The notes: generated by a model from the letters alone, not told the origin. 64,000 nucleotides of DNA from Erythrobacter sp. QSSC1-22B (GCF_001678665.1 NZ_LZRP01000003.1:248001-312000), one strand, 5' to 3'. Shown: positions 7,872 to 16,423, counted from the first letter of the stretch. Numbers and translations: made by a program.

Positions 7872-8099
7872 TCAGGCGGACCGGTGCTTGCGCTCGGTGC
7901 CGGGCGGATATTTCTCCTGCAGCGCATTGGAACGCGTGGGCCGGTCCATCAACTCGCCGCCGCAATTGGGGCAGATGTCATCGAGCGCGTCGGCGCAGCG
8001 CGCGCAGAAGCTGCACTCGAAACTGCAGATGAATGCGCCCGGAGCCTCGGCGGGCAGGTCCGCGCCGCAGCGCTCGCAATCGGGGCGCATCTCGAGCAT
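7872..8099 (-). CDS. DUF1272 small zinc-ribbon-like protein
   Basis: This 75-residue protein has cysteine pairs spaced as in DUF1272: CERCGADLP, ICSFECSFCARC and CPNCGGEL. Eight cysteines suggest one or two bound metal ions. Its start overlaps the glmM stop by ATGA and its stop lies one base before the thiD start, so expression is linked to both. No function is established for the family. Confidence 0.85.
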   Translation of the reverse strand: MLEMRPDCERCGADLPAEAPGAFICSFECSFCARCADALDDICPNCGGELMDRPTRSNALQEKYPPGTERKHRSA

Positions 8100-9436
8100 C
8101 AGACGGCGGCCCGCACCGAATCGCAGATGCTGTCGACGACGCGTTCGACGAGAGCGGCGTCGTCGCCCTCGGCCATGACGCGGATCAGCGGTTCGGTGCC
8201 CGAAGCGCGGATCAGCAGGCGCCCCTTGCCGGCCAGTTCGGCCTCACCGGCGACGATCGCCTGCTTGACGCCCTCCGCCGCGAGCGGGTTGCCGCCATCG
8301 AAGCGCACGTTCTTGAGCAGTTGCGGGACCGGATCGAACAGGCGGAGGAGTTCGCTCGCCGGACGGCCCGATCGTACCAGGCTGGAAAGCACGCGCAGCG
8401 CGGCCACCGTGCCATCGCCGGTCGTTGCATGATCGAGCAGGATCATGTGCCCCGATTGCTCGCCGCCGATATTGAAGCCGCCCTGTTTCATGCGCTCGAG
8501 CACATGGCGGTCGCCCACCCTGGTTCGTTCGAGCGTCAGTCCGATACCCTCGAGATAGCGCTCCAGCCCGAGGTTGGACATGACCGTGGCCACCACTCCG
8601 CCGCCCCGCAGCTGTCCCTTTTCCGACATCCGGGTGGCAATCAGCGCCATGATCTGGTCGCCATCGACCGTCTGGCCCTTTTCGTCGATCAGGATCAGCC
8701 GGTCGGCATCGCCATCCAGCGCAATGCCGATATCCGCGCCGGTCTCGATGACCTTGGCTTTGAGGGCGTCGAGCGAGGTGGAACCGACGCCGTCGTTGAT
8801 ATTGGTGCCATTGGGCGTGACGCCCAGCGTGACGACCTCGGCACCCAGTTCCCAGATGGCCGATGGCGTGACCTGATAGGCCGCACCATTGGCACAATCG
8901 ACAACGACCTTGAGGGTGTCGAAACGGACGTCGGCCCCGACCGACTGCTTGACCGCATGGATATAGCGCCCGCGCGCATCCTCGATCCGCCGGGCGCGAC
9001 CGATATCCTGCGGCTCGGCAAGCTGTGGCTTCTCGTCTAACAGCGCCTCGATCGCCATCTCGTCCTCGTCCGACAGCTTGAACCCGTCGGGACCGAACAG
9101 CTTGATGCCATTGTCTTCGTAAGGATTGTGGCTGGCCGAGATCATCACCCCCAGATCGGCGCGCATCTCGTGCGTCAGCATGGCGATAGCGGGGGTGGGC
9201 AATGGCCCGGTCATGATCACGTCCACGCCGACGCTGGTGAAGCCCGCAACCAGCGCACTTTCCACCATATAACCCGACAGCCGCGTGTCCTTGCCGATCA
9301 CCACCCGGTTGCGGTGCGTCCCGCGACGGAAATGCGCCCCGGCGGCCTGACCGATGCGCATCGCAGTCGAGGCGGTCATCTTGTCCGAATTGGTCCGTCC
9401 GCGAATCCCGTCCGTCCCGAAAAACTTGCGTGTCAT
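8099..9436 (-). CDS. glmM: Phosphoglucosamine mutase
   Basis: This 445-residue enzyme converts glucosamine-6-phosphate to glucosamine-1-phosphate for UDP-GlcNAc and thus peptidoglycan and lipid A. It begins with the family signature FGTDGIRG and carries the phosphoserine loop [14 protein letters not shown], the metal-binding DGDADR block and the C-terminal phosphate-binding [15 protein letters not shown]. The length is typical. It heads a tight glmM-DUF1272-thiD run. No defects are seen. Confidence 0.97.
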   Translation of the reverse strand: MTRKFFGTDGIRGRTNSDKMTASTAMRIGQAAGAHFRRGTHRNRVVIGKDTRLSGYMVESALVAGFTSVGVDVIMTGPLPTPAIAMLTHEMRADLGVMISASHNPYEDNGIKLFGPDGFKLSDEDEMAIEALLDEKPQLAEPQDIGRARRIEDARGRYIHAVKQSVGADVRFDTLKVVVDCANGAAYQVTPSAIWELGAEVVTLGVTPNGTNINDGVGSTSLDALKAKVIETGADIGIALDGDADRLILIDEKGQTVDGDQIMALIATRMSEKGQLRGGGVVATVMSNLGLERYLEGIGLTLERTRVGDRHVLERMKQGGFNIGGEQSGHMILLDHATTGDGTVAALRVLSSLVRSGRPASELLRLFDPVPQLLKNVRFDGGNPLAAEGVKQAIVAGEAELAGKGRLLIRASGTEPLIRVMAEGDDAALVERVVDSICDSVRAAV

Positions 9437-9637
9437 CCTGATTCCATTGTCCGTTTGTGGCCGGTTGTGGGGGCGCTTCTGCCCGCTTGGCGCGCCAATG
9501 GGAAGGGCTCACCGGCCCGGCGTATTCTCTGGTGGGAGCGGGCCGAATTTTCCTCTAGCAGTTTGCAACCCATCGCGGCGCCAAGCGTTGCATGGGTGAA
9601 CCGATCTTTACGAATTCAGAACCAGAGGGAACCACTC

Positions 9638-10249
9638 ATGGCTTTCAAGCTCATCGACCTGCCGTATCCTGACACCGAACTCGAGCCCGCTATTTCGGCC
9701 GAGACGCTGTCGTATCACTATGGCAAGCACCACCAGGCCTATATCGACAAGACCAACAAGGCGATCGAAGGCACCGACCACGCCGACAAGTCGTTGGAAG
9801 AAGTCGTCGCTACCGCGCGCGGCAGCGACCAGGGCCTGTTCAACAACGCTGCGCAGAGCTGGAACCACGGTTTCTACTGGCATTCGCTGACCGGCGAGGA
9901 ATCGGCGGCATCGGGCGAGTTAAAGAGCATGATCGAGGCCGCCTTTGGCTCGATCACCGAACTCAAGAGCAAGCTGGCCGAACGCGGCGCCGGCCATTTT
10001 GCCAGCGGCTGGGTCTGGGTCGCCGAAAAGGATGGCAAGCTGTCGATCGAGGAAACCCACGATGGCGATACGCTTGCCGACCAGGGCTACAATCCGCTGC
10101 TGGTGATCGACCTCTGGGAACACGCCTATTATCTGGACTACCAGAACGCGCGGCCGAAATATCTCGATGCCGTGCTCGACAACAAGCTCAACTGGAGCTT
10201 CGCGTCGGAGAATCTGGCGCGCGGCGAATGCTGGAAATACCCCGGCTGA
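9638..10249 (+). CDS. sodB: Superoxide dismutase, Fe/Mn type
   Basis: This 203-residue cytoplasmic enzyme dismutates superoxide. The metal ligands are visible: His in HYGKHHQAY, His in WNHGFYWHSL, and Asp and His in DLWEHAYYLDY. Features such as AAQSWNHGFYW and the ASGWVWV block favour the iron type. A good Shine-Dalgarno (agaggga) precedes the ATG at 9638. A strong terminator follows 23 bases after the stop, so it is probably transcribed alone. Confidence 0.96.
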   Translation: MAFKLIDLPYPDTELEPAISAETLSYHYGKHHQAYIDKTNKAIEGTDHADKSLEEVVATARGSDQGLFNNAAQSWNHGFYWHSLTGEESAASGELKSMIEAAFGSITELKSKLAERGAGHFASGWVWVAEKDGKLSIEETHDGDTLADQGYNPLLVIDLWEHAYYLDYQNARPKYLDAVLDNKLNWSFASENLARGECWKYPG

Positions 10250-10272
10250 CCGCACTATCGTCAAAGGTATCT

Positions 10273-10307
10273 GGCCCGTTCCATCGAGTTGGTGGAGCGG
10301 GCCTTTT
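10273..10307 (+). terminator. Rho-independent terminator of sodB
   Basis: An 11-bp stem (ggcccgttcca with tggagcgggcc, one G-U pair) with a 9-base loop is followed by four T. It lies just after the sodB stop. Confidence 0.85.
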
Positions 10308-10360
10308 CATGTCCGTCGGAGCAGTGCCGGTGCCGGAGCCTGGGCCGGTAGCGGGGCTTG

Positions 10361-11596
10361 CTAGACCGGCTCGGGGGTCCGCAGGGGATGGTCCCCGGGA
10401 TGGTCGCCGAGCTTATCATCGAGCCGTTCATCGGACTGGTTCGCCAGGAGATTCTTGGCGAACAGCGGTTCGCCAAAGACGAAGCCAACCAGGTTTGGCC
10501 GCCCGATATGTTCGAACAGCGCGGTCAGCGTGAGCAGCAGCGGCACCGAGAGCAGCGCTCCGGGGACTCCCCAGATCCAGGAAAAATAGCTTAGCGCGAT
10601 CAGGATCATCACCGGGCTCATGGTGAAGCGCGCGCCCAGGATCGAGGGGGTCACCACGTTCGCCTCGATCGTGTGCAGCCCGAGATAGGCCGCCGCGGGT
10701 ATGAGCCCAAGAAAAACGGTTTCGGTGGTACCGATACCGAACAGCGCCAGCAGGCCGATCATCATCGTCGGGCCAATGTAGGGAATGAAATTGAGCAGCG
10801 CGGCAAGCCCGCCCCACATGATCGGCGCCTCGACGCCCAGCGCCCAGGCGCCGATTCCGACGATCACCCCGACGCACAGATTGATCCAGCCGACGGTCAG
10901 AATATAGGCCGCGACCCGGTCCTGCACCTCGCGCAGCACCCGCGCCGCCATCACACTGGCACCGAACGAAGCGCGGCCGAGCAGCAGATGCTGGCGCAGC
11001 CGAACGCGCGCCTCGACCATGAAGAAGGCCATCAGCAGCATCAGGACGATTTCGATCACCACGCTGGGGGTGGCGAAGGCCATCTCCTGCAGCAGGCTGG
11101 GGCTTGCGATCACGACCTTCGGCCCGGTGCCGCGATCCATCAGTTCGGCCAGATCCTCGTTGATCTGTGCGATCCAGCCAAACTGGTTGCGCAGCTCGGC
11201 AAAGCGCATGCCGACCGTGTCGACCATTTCCGGCAGGCGTTCGAACAGCGCGAAGGCCGGCTGGAGGATCAGCGCCAGCGCGAGCATCACGATCGCCAGG
11301 AACACCAGCAGCGATACGAGCGAGGCGAGCACATTGGGCAAGCCCCAGGTCGCCAGCTTGTCGGCCATCGGCGACAGGATGATCGTGAGCACCACGGCTG
11401 CTGTCAGCGGCAGGAACACCACCGATCCGATCGAGAGGACAAAGGGCAGCGCCAGGAACAGGCCCATGCCGATCAGCAGCACCAGCGCCGAAATCAGCCG
11501 CAGCTCCTGTTCGGCGAATGCCAGCCGCTGGCTCGAACGCTTGAGCGAGGCGGCGGTCTGCGGTTCGGGCTGCGGTTCGGGTTCGGGTGTGGTCAT
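10361..11596 (-). CDS. AI-2E family (PerM/YdiK-type) membrane permease
   Basis: This protein of about 411 residues has some eight hydrophobic segments: paired helices near residues 30-85, one near 95-120, and a cluster from about 200 to 360, with a soluble loop between (about 120-195). It shows the family block GGLAALLNFIPYIGPTMM. The N terminus is a short Pro/Glu-rich tail and the C terminus is acidic. Members are proposed exporters or ion antiporters; the quorum-signal name is historical. The ATG at 11596 is preferred since earlier codons lack family character. It is 63 bases downstream of ecfG on the same strand and could be read from it. Confidence 0.85.
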   Translation of the reverse strand: MTTPEPEPQPEPQTAASLKRSSQRLAFAEQELRLISALVLLIGMGLFLALPFVLSIGSVVFLPLTAAVVLTIILSPMADKLATWGLPNVLASLVSLLVFLAIVMLALALILQPAFALFERLPEMVDTVGMRFAELRNQFGWIAQINEDLAELMDRGTGPKVVIASPSLLQEMAFATPSVVIEIVLMLLMAFFMVEARVRLRQHLLLGRASFGASVMAARVLREVQDRVAAYILTVGWINLCVGVIVGIGAWALGVEAPIMWGGLAALLNFIPYIGPTMMIGLLALFGIGTTETVFLGLIPAAAYLGLHTIEANVVTPSILGARFTMSPVMILIALSYFSWIWGVPGALLSVPLLLTLTALFEHIGRPNLVGFVFGEPLFAKNLLANQSDERLDDKLGDHPGDHPLRTPEPV

Positions 11597-11659
11597 GCCG
11601 GCGCAGGATGGACCGAGCGGCTCGAACCGGCAAGACCCCACTTCAGCTGCACGACCCGG

Positions 11660-12268
11660 TCAGCTGCGCGATGCGACGCCATTGCCGGCGGCAACATCGT
11701 CCAGTTCCTCGAGGATCGCGCGATGGGCGGTGTCGTCGCTGGTGGAGCGGCGCGGGATATCGCCATCGGCGAGCATGGTGTTGAGCGCGGCGCGGGCGCG
11801 GCCCACGCGGCTCTTGATCGTCCCCACGGCGCAACCGCAAATATTCGCCGCTTCCTCGTAGGAGAAGCCGCCCGCACCGACCAGCAGCAGCGCCTCGCGT
11901 CGCTCGGGAGGAAGCGTCAGCAGCGCGCGGTGCATGTCGGAGAGATGGATCGGCTCTTCCTGCCCCGCTGGTGCGGTCAGGATTCGCTCGGCGACGTTCT
12001 CGTCGTATTCGCCGCGGAAGCGATTGCGGCGCATGTCGGTGAGATAGGCGTTGCGCAGGATCACGAAGGTCCAGGCGCGCATCGAGGTGCCAGGCTCGAA
12101 CCGTTCCTGCGCCGCCCAGGCCTTGAGCAGCGCTTCCTGTACGAGGTCGTCGGCCATGTCGGCACGACCGCACAGTCCGCGCGCAAAGGCGCGCAGATGC
12201 GGGACCACATCGGTCAGTTCACGTTTGAATGCGGCCTTTTCGCTGGCCGTCCGTTTCTCAGCCCCCAT
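11660..12268 (-). CDS. ecfG: General stress response sigma factor, ECF15 (EcfG) type
   Basis: The protein has 202 residues: sigma region 2 at about 22-90 (DMADDLVQEALLKAWAAQ, then SMRAWTFVILRNAYLTDMRR) and region 4 at about 115-175 (LPPERREALLLVGAGGFSYE, then VGTIKSRVGRAR). It directs RNA polymerase to GGAAC-N16/17-CGTT promoters. Its start overlaps the nepR stop (ATGA), the usual anti-sigma/sigma coupling. phyR and an HWE kinase lie nearby, completing the partner-switching system. A promoter of its own kind precedes nepR, pointing to autoregulation. Confidence 0.93.
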   Translation of the reverse strand: MGAEKRTASEKAAFKRELTDVVPHLRAFARGLCGRADMADDLVQEALLKAWAAQERFEPGTSMRAWTFVILRNAYLTDMRRNRFRGEYDENVAERILTAPAGQEEPIHLSDMHRALLTLPPERREALLLVGAGGFSYEEAANICGCAVGTIKSRVGRARAALNTMLADGDIPRRSTSDDTAHRAILEELDDVAAGNGVASRS

Positions 12269-12450
12269 CAGTCCTTTGCGTCCAGTCTAGAGAGCAGATC
12301 CTTGAATTGATCGGGAATGTCCTCTTCCACGACGGAATCGTACAATTGGCGCAGGCCGTTTGCCCACTGCGGTTTGTTCGACTGGCCCGCCCCGGGCTTG
12401 CGAGGCTCGCCGGGGCCGCGGTCGTCGCGGGCTTTTCTATCCGAAGTCAT
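12268..12450 (-). CDS. nepR: Anti-sigma factor NepR
   Basis: This 60-residue protein has the NepR pattern: a disordered basic N terminus, then the helix pair WANGLRQLYDSVVEEDIPDQ and FKDLLSRLD that grips the sigma factor or phosphorylated PhyR. It holds EcfG inactive until PhyR-P titrates it. Position directly before ecfG with a four-base overlap is diagnostic. An EcfG-type promoter lies about 80 bases upstream. Confidence 0.93.
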   Translation of the reverse strand: MTSDRKARDDRGPGEPRKPGAGQSNKPQWANGLRQLYDSVVEEDIPDQFKDLLSRLDAKD

Positions 12451-12526
12451 AGTCGATCTGGCACGTCCTTATCACAAATCGCGTCCTGCGACGTAACGCG
12501 GTTTGTTCGATCCCTTGGGTTAGCAG

Positions 12527-12553
12527 GGAACGAAGCCCCCCGATTTTGGTTCC
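12527..12553. promoter_or_regulatory. Overlapping divergent EcfG-type promoters between nepR-ecfG and the kinase gene
   Basis: On the minus strand GGAAC (12549-12553) is followed after 16 bases by CGTT (12529-12532), a full match to the EcfG consensus, reading toward nepR. On the plus strand GGAAC (12527-12531) is followed after 16 bases by GGTT (12548-12551), one base from consensus, reading toward the histidine kinase gene. Both use the same 27 bases. The minus-strand call is strong and the plus-strand call weaker. Confidence 0.8.
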
Positions 12554-12580
12554 CCCACACACAGACCGGCTGCATATGGC

Positions 12581-14311
12581 GTGGGTTTCCTACAGCCGTT
12601 CCGGCCAAGTAATCAACTCTCGGGGGACGAAATCCTGTCTCAAAAGGCCAGCTTGCTCAGTTCCGGACCGCGACGCTGGCTCGTCACCTATCCGCGTGCG
12701 ATCCCGCTGGCGATCTTCTTGCTCGTCATCGGGGTTACCGTTTTGAGCGTCTTTGCCATCGAGCGCGGCGAGGAGCAGCGCGCGCAGGTGATGATGAACC
12801 GCACCGGCATCGCGATGGCGTCGGCGCTGGAACGGCGGGCATCGGTGAATGCCTCGTATCTGCGGGCGGGCGCGGCACTGTTTTCCACCGTCGGGCGCGT
12901 CGACATGACGACTTTTGGCCGGTTCGTAGCTGAGCTGCGGCTCGATGCCGATTACCGCGGGGCGGAAGGCTATGGCTGGGCGCCGGTGCTGACTGCCGGT
13001 CAGGTGGCCGAGTTCGAAAGAGATCTGGGCCGTTACCGCGTCGCGGATATGGAGGTGCAGCCCTCGCTCGCTGACGAACCGCGCGACACTCTGGTGCCGA
13101 TCGCGCTGCTGCAGCCCGACACCGCTCGCAACCGCCGCGCGATCGGTTTCGATATGTATTCCGAACCCACCCGGCGCGCAGCAATGGACGAGGCCGAGCG
13201 CACCATGCGACCCACCGCCAGCGGACGCGTGGTGCTCGTCCAGGAAGGGCAGGGCTCGGCCCCCGGGTTCCTGATCTTCATGCCTGTGTTCGAAACCGTC
13301 GCGGGCGAGCGACGGCTCAAGGGTTTCATCATGAGCCCGTTCAATGCGCAGGATTTTCTCGCCTCGGCCGCGGAGCTGGTCGATCGCAATGGCCTTGGTG
13401 TCCGGCTTTACGACGGCGATCCGGCCGAGGCCGCCCTGCTCGGCAGCCTGAGTGGCGAGGAGCTCAGCGGGGAGACGCTGCAGCAGACGGTAAGGGTCGC
13501 CAATCGCGACATGACGCTGGTCATCCAGGCGGTGGGTGGCAGCGTGCTGTCGGCGATGGCGCTGATCACATTCCTGTTCGGCCTCGCGGTGGCCAGCCTG
13601 CTGATGATCGTGTCGCGTCTGCTGACCCAGCAGGCGCTGGAGGACCAGCGCTCGCTAAACTGGTTCGCCGAGCAGAACTCGATCCGCAACTCGCTCACCC
13701 GCGAGCTCAACCACCGGGTCAAGAACACGCTCGCCAACGTGCTCTCGATCGTGGCGCTGACGCGTCGCCGCTCCGACAATGTCGAGGAATTCGCCGACGG
13801 GCTCGATGGCCGCATCCGCGCCCTGTCGGCCACCCACGACCTGCTGACCAAATCCGAATGGGGCACCACCCCGATCGCGGCAGTGGTCGGGGCCGAGCTG
13901 GCGCCTTATGCGCATGACGATTCCCACCGGGTAATGAGCGAAGGGCCGATGGTGGAACTGGCGCCCAACGACGCGCTGTCGCTGGGCCTTGCGCTGCACG
14001 AGCTGGCGACCAATGCCACCAAATATGGTTCGCTCAGCACCGAGGGCGGGGTGGTTTCGGTTACCTGGGAGATGGTCGCCGACAATCTCGTGCGGCTGCA
14101 CTGGATCGAGAGCGGCGGTCCGCCGGTCCCGCAGCAGCGCCAGCGCGGGTTCGGCACCGATCTGATCGAGAAGATCGTCGCACATGAACTGCGCCATCCG
14201 GTCGAGCTGGAGTTCGCGCCCGCGGGCGTCCGCTGCATCCTGCTGGTGCCGGTGCGCGAACGCAGCGCCTTCGAGATCCGCGCCAAGCGCCAGACACCGG
14301 ACAACGGCTGA
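12581..14311 (+). CDS. Membrane sensor histidine kinase, CHASE domain plus HWE/HisKA_2 kinase core
   Basis: The protein has up to 576 residues. A first membrane helix lies near 36-56, a periplasmic CHASE-type sensor at about 60-310 and a second helix near 320-345. The HWE/HisKA_2 dimerisation segment follows, with the phosphorylated His in ELNHRVKNTLANV (about 375). The ATPase domain has ALHELATNATKYGSLS (about 470) and a glycine loop GFGTDLIEKIV. Such kinases phosphorylate PhyR, and the gene sits between nepR-ecfG and phyR. The start is uncertain: the first in-frame codon is a GTG at 12581, and a CTG about 50 bases later sits behind a better purine run. Confidence 0.9.
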   Translation: MGFLQPFRPSNQLSGDEILSQKASLLSSGPRRWLVTYPRAIPLAIFLLVIGVTVLSVFAIERGEEQRAQVMMNRTGIAMASALERRASVNASYLRAGAALFSTVGRVDMTTFGRFVAELRLDADYRGAEGYGWAPVLTAGQVAEFERDLGRYRVADMEVQPSLADEPRDTLVPIALLQPDTARNRRAIGFDMYSEPTRRAAMDEAERTMRPTASGRVVLVQEGQGSAPGFLIFMPVFETVAGERRLKGFIMSPFNAQDFLASAAELVDRNGLGVRLYDGDPAEAALLGSLSGEELSGETLQQTVRVANRDMTLVIQAVGGSVLSAMALITFLFGLAVASLLMIVSRLLTQQALEDQRSLNWFAEQNSIRNSLTRELNHRVKNTLANVLSIVALTRRRSDNVEEFADGLDGRIRALSATHDLLTKSEWGTTPIAAVVGAELAPYAHDDSHRVMSEGPMVELAPNDALSLGLALHELATNATKYGSLSTEGGVVSVTWEMVADNLVRLHWIESGGPPVPQQRQRGFGTDLIEKIVAHELRHPVELEFAPAGVRCILLVPVRERSAFEIRAKRQTPDNG

Positions 14312-14398
14312 GGACATCGGGAGTCGGGCACGGCGCGCGCGCTCGTGTGGGCCGCAGAAGTCGGACCCGCGCCGAAGCGAATTCGGCAGACTTGGGAA

Positions 14399-14424
14399 AA
14401 TCCAGATTTAGGAAAATCTGGATT
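14399..14424. repeat. A/T-rich perfect inverted repeat between kinase and phyR
   Basis: Eleven bases (aatccagattt) are repeated inverted after a 4-base loop. It lies between the convergent kinase gene and phyR. It lacks the GC-rich stem of a normal terminator but may still add to termination on the minus strand, where it is followed by T-rich sequence. Confidence 0.5.
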
Positions 14425-14448
14425 CAAGAAAAAACAACGGGCGGAAAG

Positions 14449-14475
14449 AAAAATGGCGGCCCCGAGGGACCGCCA
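14449..14475 (-). terminator. Rho-independent terminator of phyR
   Basis: Read on the minus strand, a GC-rich stem (tggcgg...ccgcca around a ctcg loop) is followed by five T. It lies about 30 bases after the phyR stop. Confidence 0.8.
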
Positions 14476-14506
14476 TTCAACTTGGTATGGTCGATGCGGC
14501 TTGCGC

Positions 14507-15301
14507 TCAGGCGAGCGGCCGGCTCGAGCCGAAGAACAGCGCCTGGCTGATCGCGGCGCGAACCGTCTGCTCCTGGAACGGCTTGGTGACCAGATAGGTC
14601 GGCTCGGGCCGATCGCCGGTCAGCAGGCGTTCGGGGTAGGCGGTGATAAAGATCACCGGAACCGTGTCGATCGCCAGAATGTCATCCACCGCGTCGAGAC
14701 CCGAAGAGCCGTCGGCGAGCTGGATATCGGCGAGGACCAGACCGGGGGTCTTCTCGGCCACCACTTCCTGCGCCTGCGTCCGCGTTGCTGCGGTGCCGCA
14801 GATCTCGTGGCCGAGCGATTTGACCAGGTCTTCGAGCTGCATCGAAATCAGCGGCTCGTCCTCGATGATCAGCACGCTGGTCGAGGTCTCGCGGTCGATT
14901 TCGGCGACCGCTTCCTGCACCAGCTTCTCGATCTCGTCGGGTTCGACCTCCATGATCTCGGATGCCTGATCGACCGAGAAATCCTCCAGCGTGGTCAGCA
15001 ACAGCGCCTGGCGGTTCATCGGCGTGATCGCCTTGAGCCTGCCGCTGGCGGCCTGCTCATGAGCGCCGGATGCGCTTTCGGGTTCGGGCGTCTCAAGATA
15101 GGCGCTCGCCCAGACCTTGTTGAAGGCGCGATAGAGCGGCACCCGACCGCCATCCAGCGACCGCTTGAGGTCTTCGTCGGCCAGCGCTGCCTCGAGCGTC
15201 GCCCGGACGAAGGCATCGCCCGTCGCCTGGGACCCGGTCAAGGCACGCGCGTAACGGCGTAAATACGGCAAATTCTTCGCAATCTGATCACCAAGCGACA
15301 T
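14507..15301 (-). CDS. phyR: General stress response regulator PhyR
   Basis: The protein has 264 residues. The N-terminal 130 or so mimic an ECF sigma factor (LPYLRRYARALTGSQATGDA and PMNRQALLLTTLEDFSVDQA). The C-terminal receiver domain has acidic residues in VLIIEDEPLISMQLED, the phospho-acceptor Asp in LVLADIQLADGSSG, and Thr and Lys in FITAYPE and VTKPF. Phosphorylated PhyR binds NepR and frees EcfG. The ATG at 15301 gives the family N terminus (MSLGDQIAKNLPYLRRYAR). A perfect EcfG promoter ends about 30 bases upstream and a terminator follows. Confidence 0.95.
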   Translation of the reverse strand: MSLGDQIAKNLPYLRRYARALTGSQATGDAFVRATLEAALADEDLKRSLDGGRVPLYRAFNKVWASAYLETPEPESASGAHEQAASGRLKAITPMNRQALLLTTLEDFSVDQASEIMEVEPDEIEKLVQEAVAEIDRETSTSVLIIEDEPLISMQLEDLVKSLGHEICGTAATRTQAQEVVAEKTPGLVLADIQLADGSSGLDAVDDILAIDTVPVIFITAYPERLLTGDRPEPTYLVTKPFQEQTVRAAISQALFFGSSRPLA

Positions 15302-15331
15302 AAAGTCCCCTTCCAAGGTTAGCGCGCCTAG

Positions 15332-15356
15332 AACGCAGGCCAAATGGGATGGTTCC
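15332..15356 (-). promoter_or_regulatory. EcfG-type promoter of phyR
   Basis: On the minus strand GGAAC (15352-15356) and CGTT (15332-15335) are separated by 16 bases, a full consensus match. The -10 element ends about 30 bases before the phyR start codon. This implies positive autoregulation of the stress response. Confidence 0.85.
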
Positions 15357-15440
15357 GCCCGAGCGGCGGCCATCCCCGGCGAATTGACATTCTTTCTGCC
15401 ACTGCCAATGGTCGATGAAAGATGTCGGGGCAATGGACGA

Positions 15441-16187
15441 ATGATAGCAGTCGACAATCCGTTACCCTGTCAGACCTGCCCGCTCCAGAACTGTCCCGGC
15501 CTGCGGCCGCTCGAACAGCGGCAACTGGACTATATGCAAAGCTTCAAGCGCGGAGAAGTGAGGGTCGAGCGCCTCGGGGCGGTCGTCCGGCAGGGCGAAG
15601 CGTCGCATCATCTCTATACCGTTCTGGAGGGGGTGTTGATGCGCTATCGGGAGCTGGATGACGGCCGCCGCCAGATCGTCAATTTCATGTTTCCGGGCGA
15701 TTTGGTCGGCCTGCAGGGCGCCTTCGACGAAGCCCCCCAGCATTCGGTCGAGGCGCTGCTGCCCGCCAGACTATGCGTGTTCGGGCAGGGCGGCTTTGCC
15801 GAGCTGATCGGTACGCATCCCGGCCTGGGCTACGACCTGACCTGGCTTGCCGCGAAAGAAGAGACCGCGCTCGAGGAGCATATCGTCGCGCTCGGTCGGC
15901 GCTCGGCGAAAGAACGTGTCACCTATCTCGCCGTGTGGCTGCTCGACCGCGCGATCGGGGTCGGAATGGTCGACGCGGACAACCGTCTGGCGCTGCCGAT
16001 CAAGCAGGCGCAGATCGCCGACATGCTCGGGCTGTCGCTAGTGCATACCAACCGCACGATCAAATCCCTGGCGCGCGACGGCTTGGTCGATTGGAAGCCG
16101 GGCGAAATTTGCGTGGGCGATCTCGATGCAGCGAGCGAATATGCGCAATTCGACCGCCGGGCCGATCAAGTCCGACCGTTTATCTAG
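15441..16187 (+). CDS. Crp/Fnr-family regulator with an N-terminal cysteine cluster (FNR-like)
   Basis: The protein has 248 residues. The N terminus carries three cysteines (PCQTCPLQNCPGL, spacing C-x2-C-x4-C) and a further Cys (RLCVFGQGG) lies at the position where FNR has its fourth cluster ligand. The effector barrel includes LEGVLMRYRELDDGRRQIVN and FMFPGDLVGLQGAF. The winged helix carries KQAQIADMLGLSLVHTNRTI. The cysteine set suggests an oxygen- or NO-labile Fe-S cluster, by analogy with FNR, whose spacing is C-x2-C-x5-C. The ATG at 15441 is chosen because the upstream extension lacks family character. Its promoter region is shared with divergent phyR. Confidence 0.85.
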   Translation: MIAVDNPLPCQTCPLQNCPGLRPLEQRQLDYMQSFKRGEVRVERLGAVVRQGEASHHLYTVLEGVLMRYRELDDGRRQIVNFMFPGDLVGLQGAFDEAPQHSVEALLPARLCVFGQGGFAELIGTHPGLGYDLTWLAAKEETALEEHIVALGRRSAKERVTYLAVWLLDRAIGVGMVDADNRLALPIKQAQIADMLGLSLVHTNRTIKSLARDGLVDWKPGEICVGDLDAASEYAQFDRRADQVRPFI

Positions 16188-16305
16188 TCACAGTAGCTGG
16201 GATTAGCCGCAGAATTTGGACGGAGTATTTGGCCGTAATATCAGGCCGCAGCGATACGGTGGTCTCGCGTTCGGTAACCCCGCGAAATAATTTTCACACA
16301 GGTCG

Positions 16306-16330
16306 GGAACCTAGCTCAAGTTCGACCATT
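16306..16330 (+). promoter_or_regulatory. EcfG-like promoter candidate before a small RNA
   Basis: GGAAC (16306-16310) is followed after 16 bases by CATT (16327-16330), one base off the CGTT element. It would start transcription at about 16337, right at the foot of the first hairpin of the predicted RNA. Confidence 0.4.
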
Positions 16331-16336
16331 TGTCTA

Positions 16337-16423
16337 ATGTCACCGCCGAGACCCCCCTCCCGTCCAAGCGGCTGGTGACACGATCCCGAAGGCCTTCGCT
16401 CGAAAAGAGCGGAGGCCTTTTTT
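16337..16423 (+). ncRNA. Candidate C-rich-loop small RNA with terminator
   Basis: About 85 bases between two genes fold into two hairpins. The first (16339-16344 with 16374-16379, continued by 16345-16348 with 16369-16372 after a one-base bulge) holds a 20-base loop with the run cccccctccc. The second is a Rho-independent terminator (16391-16401 with 16407-16417, loop gaaaa) followed by six T. C-rich loops of this kind can pair with Shine-Dalgarno sequences and are known in alphaproteobacterial sRNAs. An EcfG-like promoter stands at the right distance. The terminator could also serve the upstream Crp/Fnr gene. Confidence 0.55.
16391..16423 (+). terminator. Rho-independent terminator
   Basis: An 11-bp stem (ggccttcgctc with gagcggaggcc, one G-U pair) and 5-base loop precede six T. 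It ends the candidate small RNA and may also stop transcripts of the Crp/Fnr gene. Confidence 0.9.

Noticed and set aside
16391..16423. Terminator belonging only to the Crp/Fnr gene
   Set aside because: It is more than 200 bases from that stop and adjoins a separate hairpin with a promoter-like element; a small RNA explains the arrangement better, though shared use remains possible.
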